This document shows, in pieces, positions 1-11,022 of a stretch of DNA of 64,000 nucleotides. This stretch comes from Clusia tigrina (Eukaryota > Arthropoda > Insecta > Diptera > Clusiidae), in contig OV050032.1 in the NCBI GenBank assembly GCA_920105625.2, positions 127,331,829-127,395,828 of the forward strand, given 5' to 3'. Both the position numbers and the translations under genes were made by a program. The notes beneath the pieces are model-generated. The model saw nothing but the letters and a program-made list of their open reading frames with translations, was not told the origin of the DNA and ran no database searches. Within the stretch, counting starts at the first letter, position 1; each line of letters starts with the position of its first letter.

Positions 1-411
1 TACTTTTTACAATTGCCCCACCATATACAACAGATCTGAGTATGTATAACATTTAATGGAGACACAAATTTTTAAACATTTTTGTGATGCAAATTCTTAT
101 GAAACTTGCAATCTCCCTATATATAGAGTGAAAATATGCATCTTAAATTTGTGTTTCATTTCGCTGCCAGGATTTACTTTTTACAATTGCTCCACCATAT
201 ACAACAGATCTGAGTATTTATAACATCTAATGGAGACACAAAATTTTAAACATTTTTGTGATGCAAATTTGTATGAATCTTGCAATCTCCCTTTATATAG
301 ATTGAAAATATGCATCTTAAATTTGTGTTTCATTTCGCTGCCAGGATTTACTTTTTACAATTGCTCCACCATATACAATAGATCTGAGTATTTATAACAT
401 CTAATGGAGAC
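1..411 (+). repeat. 174-bp satellite array, block 1
   Basis: About 2.4 monomers of the satellite that fills most of the window. The monomer is recognised by ordered landmarks: GGAGACACAAA, TTTTTGTGATGCAAAT, TATATATAG, GTTTCATTTCGCTGCCAGGA, ACAATTGCCCCACC and AACAGATCTGAG. This block carries a local variant (AAATTCTTATG where most monomers have AAATTTGTATG). It ends at the GAGAC that flanks the first LTR-like unit. Confidence 0.96.
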
Positions 412-861
412 TGTTTCTCAGGGGAGCCAGGTAGGTCTGTGATTCCATCGTTTTGCCTTTGATTTTATAACTTGAGCACAATAAGTTTTTTCTATAATTT
501 ATTTATTTGAAGTAGATAAAACAATTTATGGGTTAACCAAACTTAATACACTTCTAACGTCTTTACTTAAAGTACGTAAATCGATTTATAAGTTAGTAAT
601 ACAACTTAATACACTTCTGACGTGTTTATTTAAATCAATTAATACACAGCTGAACGATCAAAGGTTGAATTGCCAACTGAACTCTCCACTCAACCGGCTC
701 TCCTGTTCTGCCTGAGTCGGCACACACACCACAGCAAAAAAGATGGCTGCGGCCTGCCGTACGACTTTGGCGGGAATTCTCTCCGCACTGAGTTCCGCTC
801 AGAGTCTCATGGTGACTGTGAGCAGACGGCAGCCATCGTCAGGAGGGCTCCGGCGCGAACA
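412..861 (-). mobile_element. Solo-LTR-like unit 1 (450 bp)
   Basis: This unit starts TGTTTC and ends GCGAACA, so it has TG...CA ends with a short TGTT/AACA inverted terminus. It is flanked on both sides by GAGAC (407-411 and 862-866), a 5-bp direct repeat. These are the expected marks of an LTR left by recombination of a 5-bp-duplicating LTR retrotransposon (Copia or BEL/Pao type); no internal region is present. I favour minus orientation because that strand has an insect initiator-like TCAGTT (within 673-682) followed by AATAAA signals (625-630 and 498-507). On the plus strand an ATG at 743 opens a 63-codon frame, rich in Ala, Ser and Arg, that runs into satellite. It could suggest a captured first exon, but the termini and target duplication argue for an LTR. 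Confidence 0.72.
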
Positions 862-3800
862 GAGACACAAACTTTTAAAAATGTTTGTGATGCAAATTTG
901 TATGAAACTTGCAATCTGCCTATATATAGAGTGAAAGTATACATGTTAAATTTGTGTTTCATTTCGCTGCCAGGATTTACTTTTTACAATTGCCCCACCA
1001 TATACAACAGATCTGAGTATGTATAACATTTAATGGAGACACAAATTTTTAAACATTTTTCTGATGCAAATTCTTATGAAACTTGCAATCTCCCTATATA
1101 TAGAGTGAAAATATGCATCTTAAATTTGTGTTTCATTTCGCTGCCAGGATTTACCTTTTACAATTGCTCCACCATATACAACATATCTGATTATTTATAA
1201 CATCTAATGGAGACACAAAGTTTTCATCATTTTTGTGATGCAAATTTGTATGAAACTTGCAATCTCACTATATATAGGGTGAAAATATCCATGTTAAATT
1301 TGTGTTTCATTTCGCTGCCAGGATTTACTTTTTACAATTGCCCCACCATTTACAACAGATCTGAGTATTTATAACATCTAATGGAGACACAAAATTTTTA
1401 ACATTTTTGTAATGCAAATTTGTATGAAACTTGCAATCTGCCTATATATAGGGTGAAAATATCCATGTTAAATTTGTGTTTCATTTCGCTGCCAGGATTT
1501 ACTTTTTACAATTGCCCCACCATTTACAACCGATCTGAGTATTTATAACATCTAATGGAGACACAAAGTTTTAAACATTTTTGTGATGCAAATTTGTATG
1601 AAACTTGCAATCTCGCTATATATAGAGTGAAAATATCCATGTTAAATATGTGTTTCATTTCGCTACCAGGATCTACTTTTTACAATTGCCCCACCATATA
1701 CAACAGATCCGAGTATTTAAAACATCTAACGGAGACACAAAGTTTTCAACATTTTTGTGATGCAAATTTGTATGAAACTTGCAATCTGCCTATATACGAG
1801 TATAGAGTGAAAATATACATGTTAAATTTGTGTTTCATTTCGGTGCCAGGACCTATTTCTTACAATTGCCCCACCATATACAACAGATCTGAGTATGTAT
1901 AACATCTAATGGAGACACAAAGTTTTAAACATTTTTGTGATGCAAATTTGTATGAAACTTGCAATCTGTCTATATATAGAGTGAAAATATACATGTTAAA
2001 TTTGTGTTTCATTTCGCTGCCAGGATTTACTTTTTACAATTGCCCCACCATTTACAACAGATCTGAGTATTTATAACATCTAATGGAGACACAAAATTTT
2101 AAACATTTTTGTGATGCAAATTTGTATGAATCTTGCAATCTCCCTTTATATAGATTGAAAATATCCATGTTAAAATTGTGTTTCATTTCGCCGGCAGGAT
2201 TTATTTTTTACAATTGCCCCACCATATACAACAGATCTGAGAATTTATAACATCTGATGGAGACACAAAGTTTTAAACATGTTTGTGATGCAACTTTGTA
2301 TGAATCTTGCAATCTGCCTATATATAGGGTGAAAATATCCATGTTAAATTTGTGATTCATTTCGCTGGCGGGATTTATTTTTTACAATTGCCCCACCATA
2401 TACAACAGATCTGAGTATTTATAACATCTAACGGAGACACAAAATTTTAAACATTTTTGTGATGCAAATTTGTATGAAACTTGCAATCTGCCTATATACG
2501 AGTATAGAGTGAAAATATACATGTTAAATTTGTGTTTCATTTCGGTGCCAGGATCTATTTTTTACAATTGCCCCACCATATACAACAGATCTGAGTATGT
2601 ATAACATCTAATGGAGACACAAAGTTTTAAACATTTTTGTGATGCAAATTTGTATGAAACTTGCAATCTCCCTATATATAGAATGAAAATATACATTTTA
2701 AATTTGTGTTTCATTTCGGTGCCAGGATCTATTTTTTACAATTGCCCCACCATATGCAACAGATCTAAGTATGTATGACATATTGTGGAGACACAAAGTT
2801 TTAAACATTTTTGTGATGCAAATTTGTATGAAAATTGCAATCTGCCTATATATAGAGTGAAAATATCCATGTTAAATTTGTATTTCATTTCGCTGCCAGG
2901 ATTTACTTGTTACAATTGCCCCACCATATACAACAGATCTAAGTATTTATAATATCTAATGGAGACACAAAGTTTTAAACATTTTTGTGATGCAAATTTG
3001 TATGAAACTTGCAATTTCCCTATATATAGAGTGAAAATATACATGTTAAATTTGTGTTTCATTTCGCTGCCAGGATTTACTTTTTACAATTGCCCCACCA
3101 TTTACAACAGATCTGAGTATTTATAACATCTAATGGAGACACAAAATTGTAAACATTTTTGTGATGCAAATTTGTATGAATCTTGCAATCTGCCTATATA
3201 TAGGGTGAAAATATCTATGTTAAATTTATATTTCATTTCGCTGCCAGGATTTACTTTTTACAATTGCCCCACCATATACAACAGATCTGAGTATTTATAA
3301 CATCTAATGGAGACCCAAAGTTTTAAACATTTTTGTGATGCAAATTTGTATGAAACTTGCAATCTCCCTATATATAGAGTGAAAATATCCATGTTAAAAT
3401 TGTGTTTCATTTCGCCGGCAGGATTTATTTTTTACAATTGCCCCACCATATACAACAGATCTTAATATCTATGACATCTAATGGAGACACAAAGTTTTAA
3501 ACATTTTTGTGATGCGAATTTGTATGAAAATAGCAATCTGCCTATATATAGGGTGAAAATATCCATGCTAAATTTGTGATTCATTTCGCTGGCAGGATTT
3601 ATTTTTTACAATTGCCGCACCATATACAACAGATCTGAGTATTTATAACATCTAACGGAGACACAAAATTTTAAACATTTTCGTGATGCAAATTTGTATG
3701 AAAGTTGCAATCTGCCTATATATAGAGTGAAAATATACATGTTAGATTTGTGTTTCATTTCGGTGCCAGGATTTACTTTTTAAAATTGCCCCACCATATA

Positions 3801-6097
3801 CAACAGATCTGAGTATGTATAACATCTAATGGAGACACAAAGTTTTAAACATTTTTGTGATGCAAATTTGTATGAAACTTGCAATCTCGCTATATATAGA
3901 GTGAAAATATCCATGTTAAATATTTGTTTCATTTCGCTGCCAGGATCTACTTTTTACAATTACCCCACCATATACAACAGATCCGAGTATTTAAAACATC
4001 TAACGGTGACCCAAAGTTTTCAACATTTTTGTGATGCAAATTTGTATGAAACTTGCAATCTCCCTTTATATAGATTGAAAATATCCATGATAAAATTGTG
4101 TTTCATTTCGCCGGCAGGATTTATTTTTTACAATTGCCCCACCATATACAACTGATCTGAGAATTTATAACATCTAATGGAGACACAAAGTTTTAAACAT
4201 GTTTGTGATGCAACTTTGTATGAATCTTGCAATCTGCCTATATATAGGGTGAAAATATCCATGTTAAATTTGTGATTCATTTCGCTGGCAGGATTTATTT
4301 TTTACAATTGCCCCACCATATACAACAGATCTGAGTATTTATAAAATCTAACGGAGACACAAAATTTTAAACATTTTTGTGATGCAAATTTGTATGAAAC
4401 TTGCAATCTCCCTATATATAGAATGAAAATATACATTTTAAATTTGTGTTTCATTTCGGTGCCAGGATCTATTTTTTACAATTGCCCCACCATATGCAAC
4501 AGATCTAAGTATGTATGACATATAGTGGAGACACAAAGTTTTAAACATTTTTGTGATGCAAATTTGTATGAAACTTGCAATCTCCCTTTATATAGATTGA
4601 AAATATCCATGATAAAATTGTGTTTCATTTCGCCGGCAGGATTTATTTTTTACAATTGCCCCACCATATACAACTGATCTGAGAATTTATAACATCTAAT
4701 GGAGACACAAAGTTTTAAACATGTTTGTGATGCAACTTTGTATGAATCTTGCAATCTGCCTATATATAGGGTGAAAATATCCATGTTAAATTTGTGATTC
4801 ATTTCGCTGGCAGGATTTATTTTTTACAATTGCCCCACCATATACAACAGATCTGAGTATTTATAACATCTAACGGAGACACAAAGTTTTAAACATTTTT
4901 TGATGCAAATTTGTATGAAACTTGCAATCTCCCTATATATAGAGTGAAAATATCCATGTTAAAATTGTGTTTCATTTCGCCGGCAGGATTTATTTTTTAC
5001 AATTGCCCCACCATATACAACAGATCGTAATATCTATGACATTTAATGGAGACACAAAGTTTTAAACATTTTTGTGATGCGAATTTGTATGAAAATAGCA
5101 ATCTGCCTATATATAGGGTGAAAATATCAATGCTAAATTTGTGATTCATTTCGCTGGCAGGATCTATTTTTTACAATTGCCGCACCATATACAACAGATC
5201 TGAGTATTTATAACATCTAACGGAGACACAAAATTTTAAACATTTTCGTGATGCAAATGTGTATGAAACTTGCAATCTGCCTATATATAGAGTGAAAATA
5301 TACATGTTAGATTTGTGTTTCATTTCGGTGCCAGGATTTACTTTTTAAAATTGCCCCACCATATACAACAGATCTGAGTATGTATAACATCTAATGGAGA
5401 CACAAAGTTTTAAACATTTTTGTGATGCAAATTTGTATGAAACTTGCAATCTCGCTATATATAGAGTGAAAATATCCATGTTAAATATTTGTTTCATTTC
5501 GCTGCCAGGATCTACTTTTGACAATTACCCCACCATATACAACAGATCCGAGTATTTAAAACATCTAACGGTGACCCAAAGTTTTCAACATTTTTGTGAT
5601 GCAAATTTGTATGAAACTTGCAATCTCCCTTTATATAGATTGAAAATATCCATGATAAAATTGTGTTTCATTTCGCCGGCAGGATTTATTTTTTACAATT
5701 GCCCCACCATATACAACTGATCTGAGAATTTATAACATCTAATGGAGACACAAAGTTTTAAACATGTTTGTGATGCAACTTTGTATGAATCTTGCAATCT
5801 GCCTATATATAGGGTGAAAATATCCATGTTAAATTTGTGATTCATTTCGCTGGCAGGATTTTTTTTTTACAATTGCCCCACCATATACAACAGATCTGAG
5901 TATTTATAACATCTAACGGGGACACAAAATTTTAAACATTTTTGTGATGCAAATTTGTATGAAACTTGCAATCTCCCTATATATAGAGTGAAAATATACA
6001 TGTTAAATTTGTGTTTCATTTCGCTGCCAGGATTTACTTTTTACAATTGCCCCACCATATACAATAGATCTGAGTATTTATAACATCTGATGGAGAC
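862..6097 (+). repeat. 174-bp satellite array, block 2 (about 30 monomers)
   Basis: Satellite with monomers of 174 bp and some of 180 bp, the latter carrying a 6-bp CGAGTA insertion beside the TATATA motif (for example near 1797 and 2498). It contains a nested tandem duplication: the stretch from 3829 recurs from 5394, 1565 bp later (nine monomers less one base). Multi-monomer open frames occur at 1555-1902, 3829-4155 and 5394-5720 because the stop in TATTTATAACAT has changed to TATTTAAAACAT at one monomer junction. I do not regard them as genes. Confidence 0.96.
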
Positions 6098-6547
6098 TGT
6101 TTCTCAGGGGAGCCAGGTAGGTCTGTGATTCCATCGTTTTGCCTTTGATTTAATAAATTGAGCACAATAAGCTTTTTCTATAATTTATTTATTTCAAGTA
6201 GATAAAACAATTTATGGGTTAACCAAACTTAATACACTTCTAACGTGTTTACTTAAAGTACGTAAATCGATTTATAAGTTAGTAATACAACTTAATACAC
6301 TTCTGACGTGTTTATTTAAATCAATTAATACACAGCTGAACGATCAAAGGTTGAATTGCCAACTGAACTCTCCACTCAACCGGCTCTCCTGTTCTGCCTG
6401 AGTCGGCACTCACACCACAGCAAAAAAGATGGCTGCGGCCTGCCGTACGACTTTGGCGGGAATTCTCTCCGCACTGAGTTCCGCTCAGAGTCTCATGGTG
6501 ACTGTGAGCAGACGGCAGCCATCGTCAGGAGGGCTCCGGCGCGAACA
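6098..6547 (-). mobile_element. Solo-LTR-like unit 2 (450 bp)
   Basis: Second copy of the unit at 412-861, same length and nearly identical, with GAGAC on both flanks (6093-6097 and 6548-6552). It starts the second ~5.7 kb higher-order repeat: the satellite after it matches that after unit 1 monomer by monomer. Confidence 0.72.
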
Positions 6548-9500
6548 GAGACACAAACTTTTAAAAATGTTTGTGATGCAAATTTGTATGAAACTTGCAG
6601 TCTGCCTATATATAGAGTGAAAGTATACATGTTAAATTTGTGTTTCATTTCGCTGCCAGGATTTACTTTTTACAATTGCCCCACCATATACAACAGATCT
6701 GAGTATGTATAACATTTAATGGAGACACAAATTTTTAAACATTTTTCTGATGCAAATTCTTATGAAACTTGCAATCTCCCTATATATAGAGTGAAAATAT
6801 GCATCTTAAATTTGTGTTTCATTTCGCTGCCAGGATTTACCTTTTACAATTGCTCCACCATATACAACATATCTGATTATTTATAACATCTAATGGAGAC
6901 ACAAAGTTTTCATCATTTTTGTGATGCAAATTTGTATGAAACTTGCAATCTCACTATATATAGGGTGAAAATATCCATGTTAAATTTGTGTTTCATTTCG
7001 CTGCCAGGATTTACTTTTTACAATTGCCCCACCATTTACAACAGATCTGAGTATTTATAACATCTAATGGAGACACAAAATTTTAAACATTTTTGTAATG
7101 CAAATTTGTATGAAACTTGCAATCTGCCTATATATAGGGTGAAAATATCCATGTTAAATTTGTGTTTCATTTCGCTGCCAGGATTTACTTTTTACAATTG
7201 CCCCACCATTTACAACCGATCTGAGTATTTATAACATCTAATGGGGACACAAAGTTTTAAACATTTTTGTGATGCAAATTTGTATGAAACTTGCAATCTC
7301 GCTATATATAGAGTGAAAATATCCATGTTAAATATGTGTTTCATTTCGCTGCCAGGATCTATTTTTTACAATTGCCCCACCATATACAACAGATCCGAGT
7401 ATTTAAAACATCTAACGGAGACACAAAGTTTTCAACATTTTTGTGATGCAAATTTGTATGAAACTTGCAATCTGCCTATATACGAGTATAGAGTGAAAAT
7501 ATACATGTTAAATTTGTGTTTCATTTCGGTGCCAGGACCTATTTTTTACAATTGCCCCACCATATACAACAGATCTGAGTATGTATAACATCTAATGGAG
7601 ACACAAAGTTTTAAACATTTTTGTGATGCAAATTTGTATGAAACTTGCAATCTCCCTATATATAGAATGAAAATATAGATTTTAAATTTGTGTTTCATTT
7701 CGGTGCCAAGATCTCTTCTTTATAATTGCCCCACCATATGCAACAAATCTAAGTATGTATGACATATAATGGAGACACAAACTTTTAAACATTTTTGTGA
7801 TGCAAATTTGTATGAAAATTGCAATCTGCCTATATATAGAGTGAAAATATCCATGTTAAATTTGTAATTCATTTCGCTGCCAGGATTTACTTGTTACAAT
7901 TGCCCCACCATATACAACAGATCTAAGTATTTATAATATCTAATGGAGACACAAAGTTTTAAACATTTTTGTGATGCAAATTTGTATGAAACTTGCAATC
8001 TGCCTATATATAGAGTGAAAGTATACATGTAAAATTTGTGTTTCATTTCGCTGCCAGGATTGACTTTTTACAATTGCCCCACCATTTACAACAGATCTGA
8101 GTATTTATAACATCTAATGGAGACACAAAATTTTAAACATTTTTGTGATGCAAATTTGTATGAATCTTGCAATCTGCCTATATATAGGGTGAAAATATCT
8201 ATGTTAAATTTATATTTCATTTCGCTGCCAGGATTTACTTTTTACAATTGCCCCACCATATACAACAGATCTGAGTATTTATAACATCTAATGGAGACAC
8301 AAAGTTTTAAACATTTTTGAGATGCAAATTTGTATGAAACTTGCAATCTCCCTATATATAGAGTGAAAATATCCATGTTAAAATTGTGTTTCATTTCGCC
8401 GGCAGGATTTATTTTTTACAATTGCCCCACCATATACAACAGATCTTAGTATCTATGACATCTAATGGAGACACAAAGTTTTAAACATTTTTGTGATGCA
8501 AATTTGTATGAAAATAGCAATCTGCCTATATATAGGGTGAAAATATCCATGTTAAATTTGTAATTCATTTCGCTGGCAGTATTTATTTTTTACAATTGCC
8601 CCACCATGTGCAACAGATCTGAGTATTTATAATATCTAATGGAGACACAAAGTTTTAAACATTTTTGTGATGCAAATTTGTATGAAACTTGCAATCTCCC
8701 TATATATAGAGTAAAAATATACATGTTAAATTTGTGTTTCATTTCGCTGCCAGGATTTACTTTTTACAATTGCCCCACCATTTACAACAGATCTGAGTAT
8801 TTATAACATCTAATGGAGACACAAAATTTTAAACATTTTTGTGATGCAAATTTGTATGAATCTTGCAATCTGCCTATATATAGGGTGAAAATATCCATGT
8901 TAAATTTATATTTCATTTCGCTGCCAGGATTTACTTTTTACAATTGCCCCACCATTTACAACAGATCTGAGTATTTATAACATCTAATGGAGACACAAAG
9001 TTTTAAACATTTTTGTGATGCAAATTTGTATGAAACTTGCAATCTCCCTATATATAGAGTGAAAATATCCATGTTAAAATTGTGTTTCATTTCGCCGGCC
9101 GGATTTATTTTTTACAATTGCCCCACCATATACAACAGATCTTAGTATCTAGGACATCTAATGGAGACACAAAGTTTTAAACATTTTTGTGATGCAAATT
9201 TGTATGAAAATAGCAATCTGCCTATATATAGGGTGAAAATATCCATGTTAAATTTGTGATTCATTTCGCTGGCAGTATTTATTTTTTACAATTGCCCCAC
9301 CATGTGCAACAGATCTGAGTATTTATAACATCTAACGGAGACACAAAATTTTAAACATTTTTGTGATGCAAAATTGTATGAAACTTGCAATCTGCTTATA
9401 TATAGAGTGAAAATATACATGTTAAATTTGTGTTTCATTTCGGTGCCAGGATTTACTTTTCAAAATTGCCCCACCATATACAACAGATGTGAGTATGTAT

Positions 9501-10724
9501 AACATCTAATGGAGACACAAAGCAAAGTTTTAAACATTTTTGTGATGCAAATTTGTATGAAACTTACAATCTCGCTATATATAGAGTGAAAATATCCATA
9601 TTAAATTTGTGTTTCATTTCGCTGCCAAGATTTACTTTTTACAATTGCCCCACCATATACAACAGACCTGAGTATTTATAACATCTAACGGAGACACAAA
9701 GTTTTCAACATTTTTGTGATGCAAATTTGTATGAAACTTGCAATCTCACTATATATAGGGTGAAAATATCCATGTTAAATTTGTGTTTTATTTCGCTGCC
9801 AGGATTTACTTTTTACAATTGCCCCACCACATACAACAGATCTGAGTATGTATAACATCTAATTGAGACACAAAGTTTTAAACAATATTGTGATGCAAAT
9901 TTGTATGCAACTTGCTATCTGCATATATACGAGAATAGGGTGAAAATATACATGTTAAATTTGTGTTTCATTTCGCTGCCAGGATTAACTTTTTACAATT
10001 GCCCCACCATATACAACAGATCTGAGTATGGATAACATCTAATGGAGACACAAAGTTTTAAATATTTTTGTGATACAAATTTGTATGAAACTTGCAATCT
10101 CCCTATATAAAGAGTGAAAATATACATGTTAAATTTGTGTTTCATTTCGCTGCCAGGATTTACTTTTTACAATTGCCCCACCATTTACAACAGATCTGAG
10201 TATTTATAACATTTAATGGAGACACAAAATTTTAAACATTTTTGTAATGCGAATTTGTATGAATCTTGCAATCTGCTTATATATAGGGTGAAAATATCTA
10301 TGTTAAATTTGTATTTCATTTCGCTGCCAGGATTTACTTTTTACAATTGCCCCACCATATACAACAGATCTGTGTATTTATAACATCTAATGGAGACACA
10401 AAGTTTTAAACATTTTTGTGATGCAAATTTGTATGAAACTTGCAATCTCCCTATATATAGAGTGAAAATATCCATATTAAAATTGAGTTTCATTTCGCCG
10501 GCAGGATTTATTTTTTACAATTGGCCCACCATATACAACAGATCTGAGTATTTATGCCATCTAATGGAGACACAAAGTTTTAAACCTTTTTGTGATGTTA
10601 ATTTGTATGAAAATTGCAATCTGCCTATATGTATATAGGGTGAAAATATCCATGTTAAATTTGTGATTCATTTCGCTGGCAGGATTTATTTTTTACAATT
10701 GCCCCACCATGTACAACAGATCTG
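6548..10724 (+). repeat. 174-bp satellite array, block 3 (about 24 monomers)
   Basis: This satellite aligns with the beginning of block 2 in the second higher-order repeat; for example the open dimer at 7241-7588 corresponds to 1555-1902. One monomer near 9520 has a 5-bp insertion (AGCAAAG). The block is cut at ATCTG (10720-10724) by the first copia-like element. Confidence 0.96.
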
Positions 10725-10886
10725 TGTTGGTTTAAACTCATTTATTAGACTCACTTAGAAATATACAATGATAATTCACATTTACAAAGCAGCAGAGCTG
10801 CATAAATTTAGTAGAGTACTAAATTTACAGTGATGTAAAGTGCAGGACAAATGTCAGACGTGGGTATTACTCATTCAATCTCAACA
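10725..10886 (-). repeat. 3' LTR of copia-like copy 1
   Basis: 162 bp, TGTTGG...CAACA on the plus strand. It differs from its partner LTR at two sites: GGTATT here against GGAATT in the 5' LTR, and AATTCACATT against AATTGACATT. It contains AATAAA on the coding strand (10741-10746) and a perfect 11-bp inverted repeat with a 3-nt loop (10803-10827). Confidence 0.95.
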
Positions 10887-10894
10887 CTCTCCCT
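10887..10894 (-). other. Polypurine tract, copia-like copy 1
   Basis: AGGGAGAG on the coding strand lies immediately upstream of the 3' LTR, where the plus-strand primer of an LTR element is expected. It is short but in the right place. Confidence 0.65.
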
Positions 10895-11022
10895 GAATGA
10901 TAAATATCCTAACGAAGAATATATTGAAATTTCTCATGCACTCTTCACGTATAAAATAAAAAAAATAAGAACAATGGAAACATTTACATTTCAATTCAAA
11001 TTCAAATAGGCAATTAAAATTT

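Noticed and set aside
670..1026. Recurrent 118-codon plus-strand open frame spanning the end of the LTR-like unit and the next monomer (also at 6356, 48448, 53560, 54881, 56728, 58408, 59563, 61410, 63439)
   Set aside because: It begins at a TTG, not an ATG, and is half repeat unit and half satellite. Its recurrence follows from copying of the repeat, not from selection on a protein.
862..6097. CRISPR-like regular repeats
   Set aside because: The repeats are contiguous 174-bp monomers with no unique spacers, and the surrounding elements are eukaryotic.
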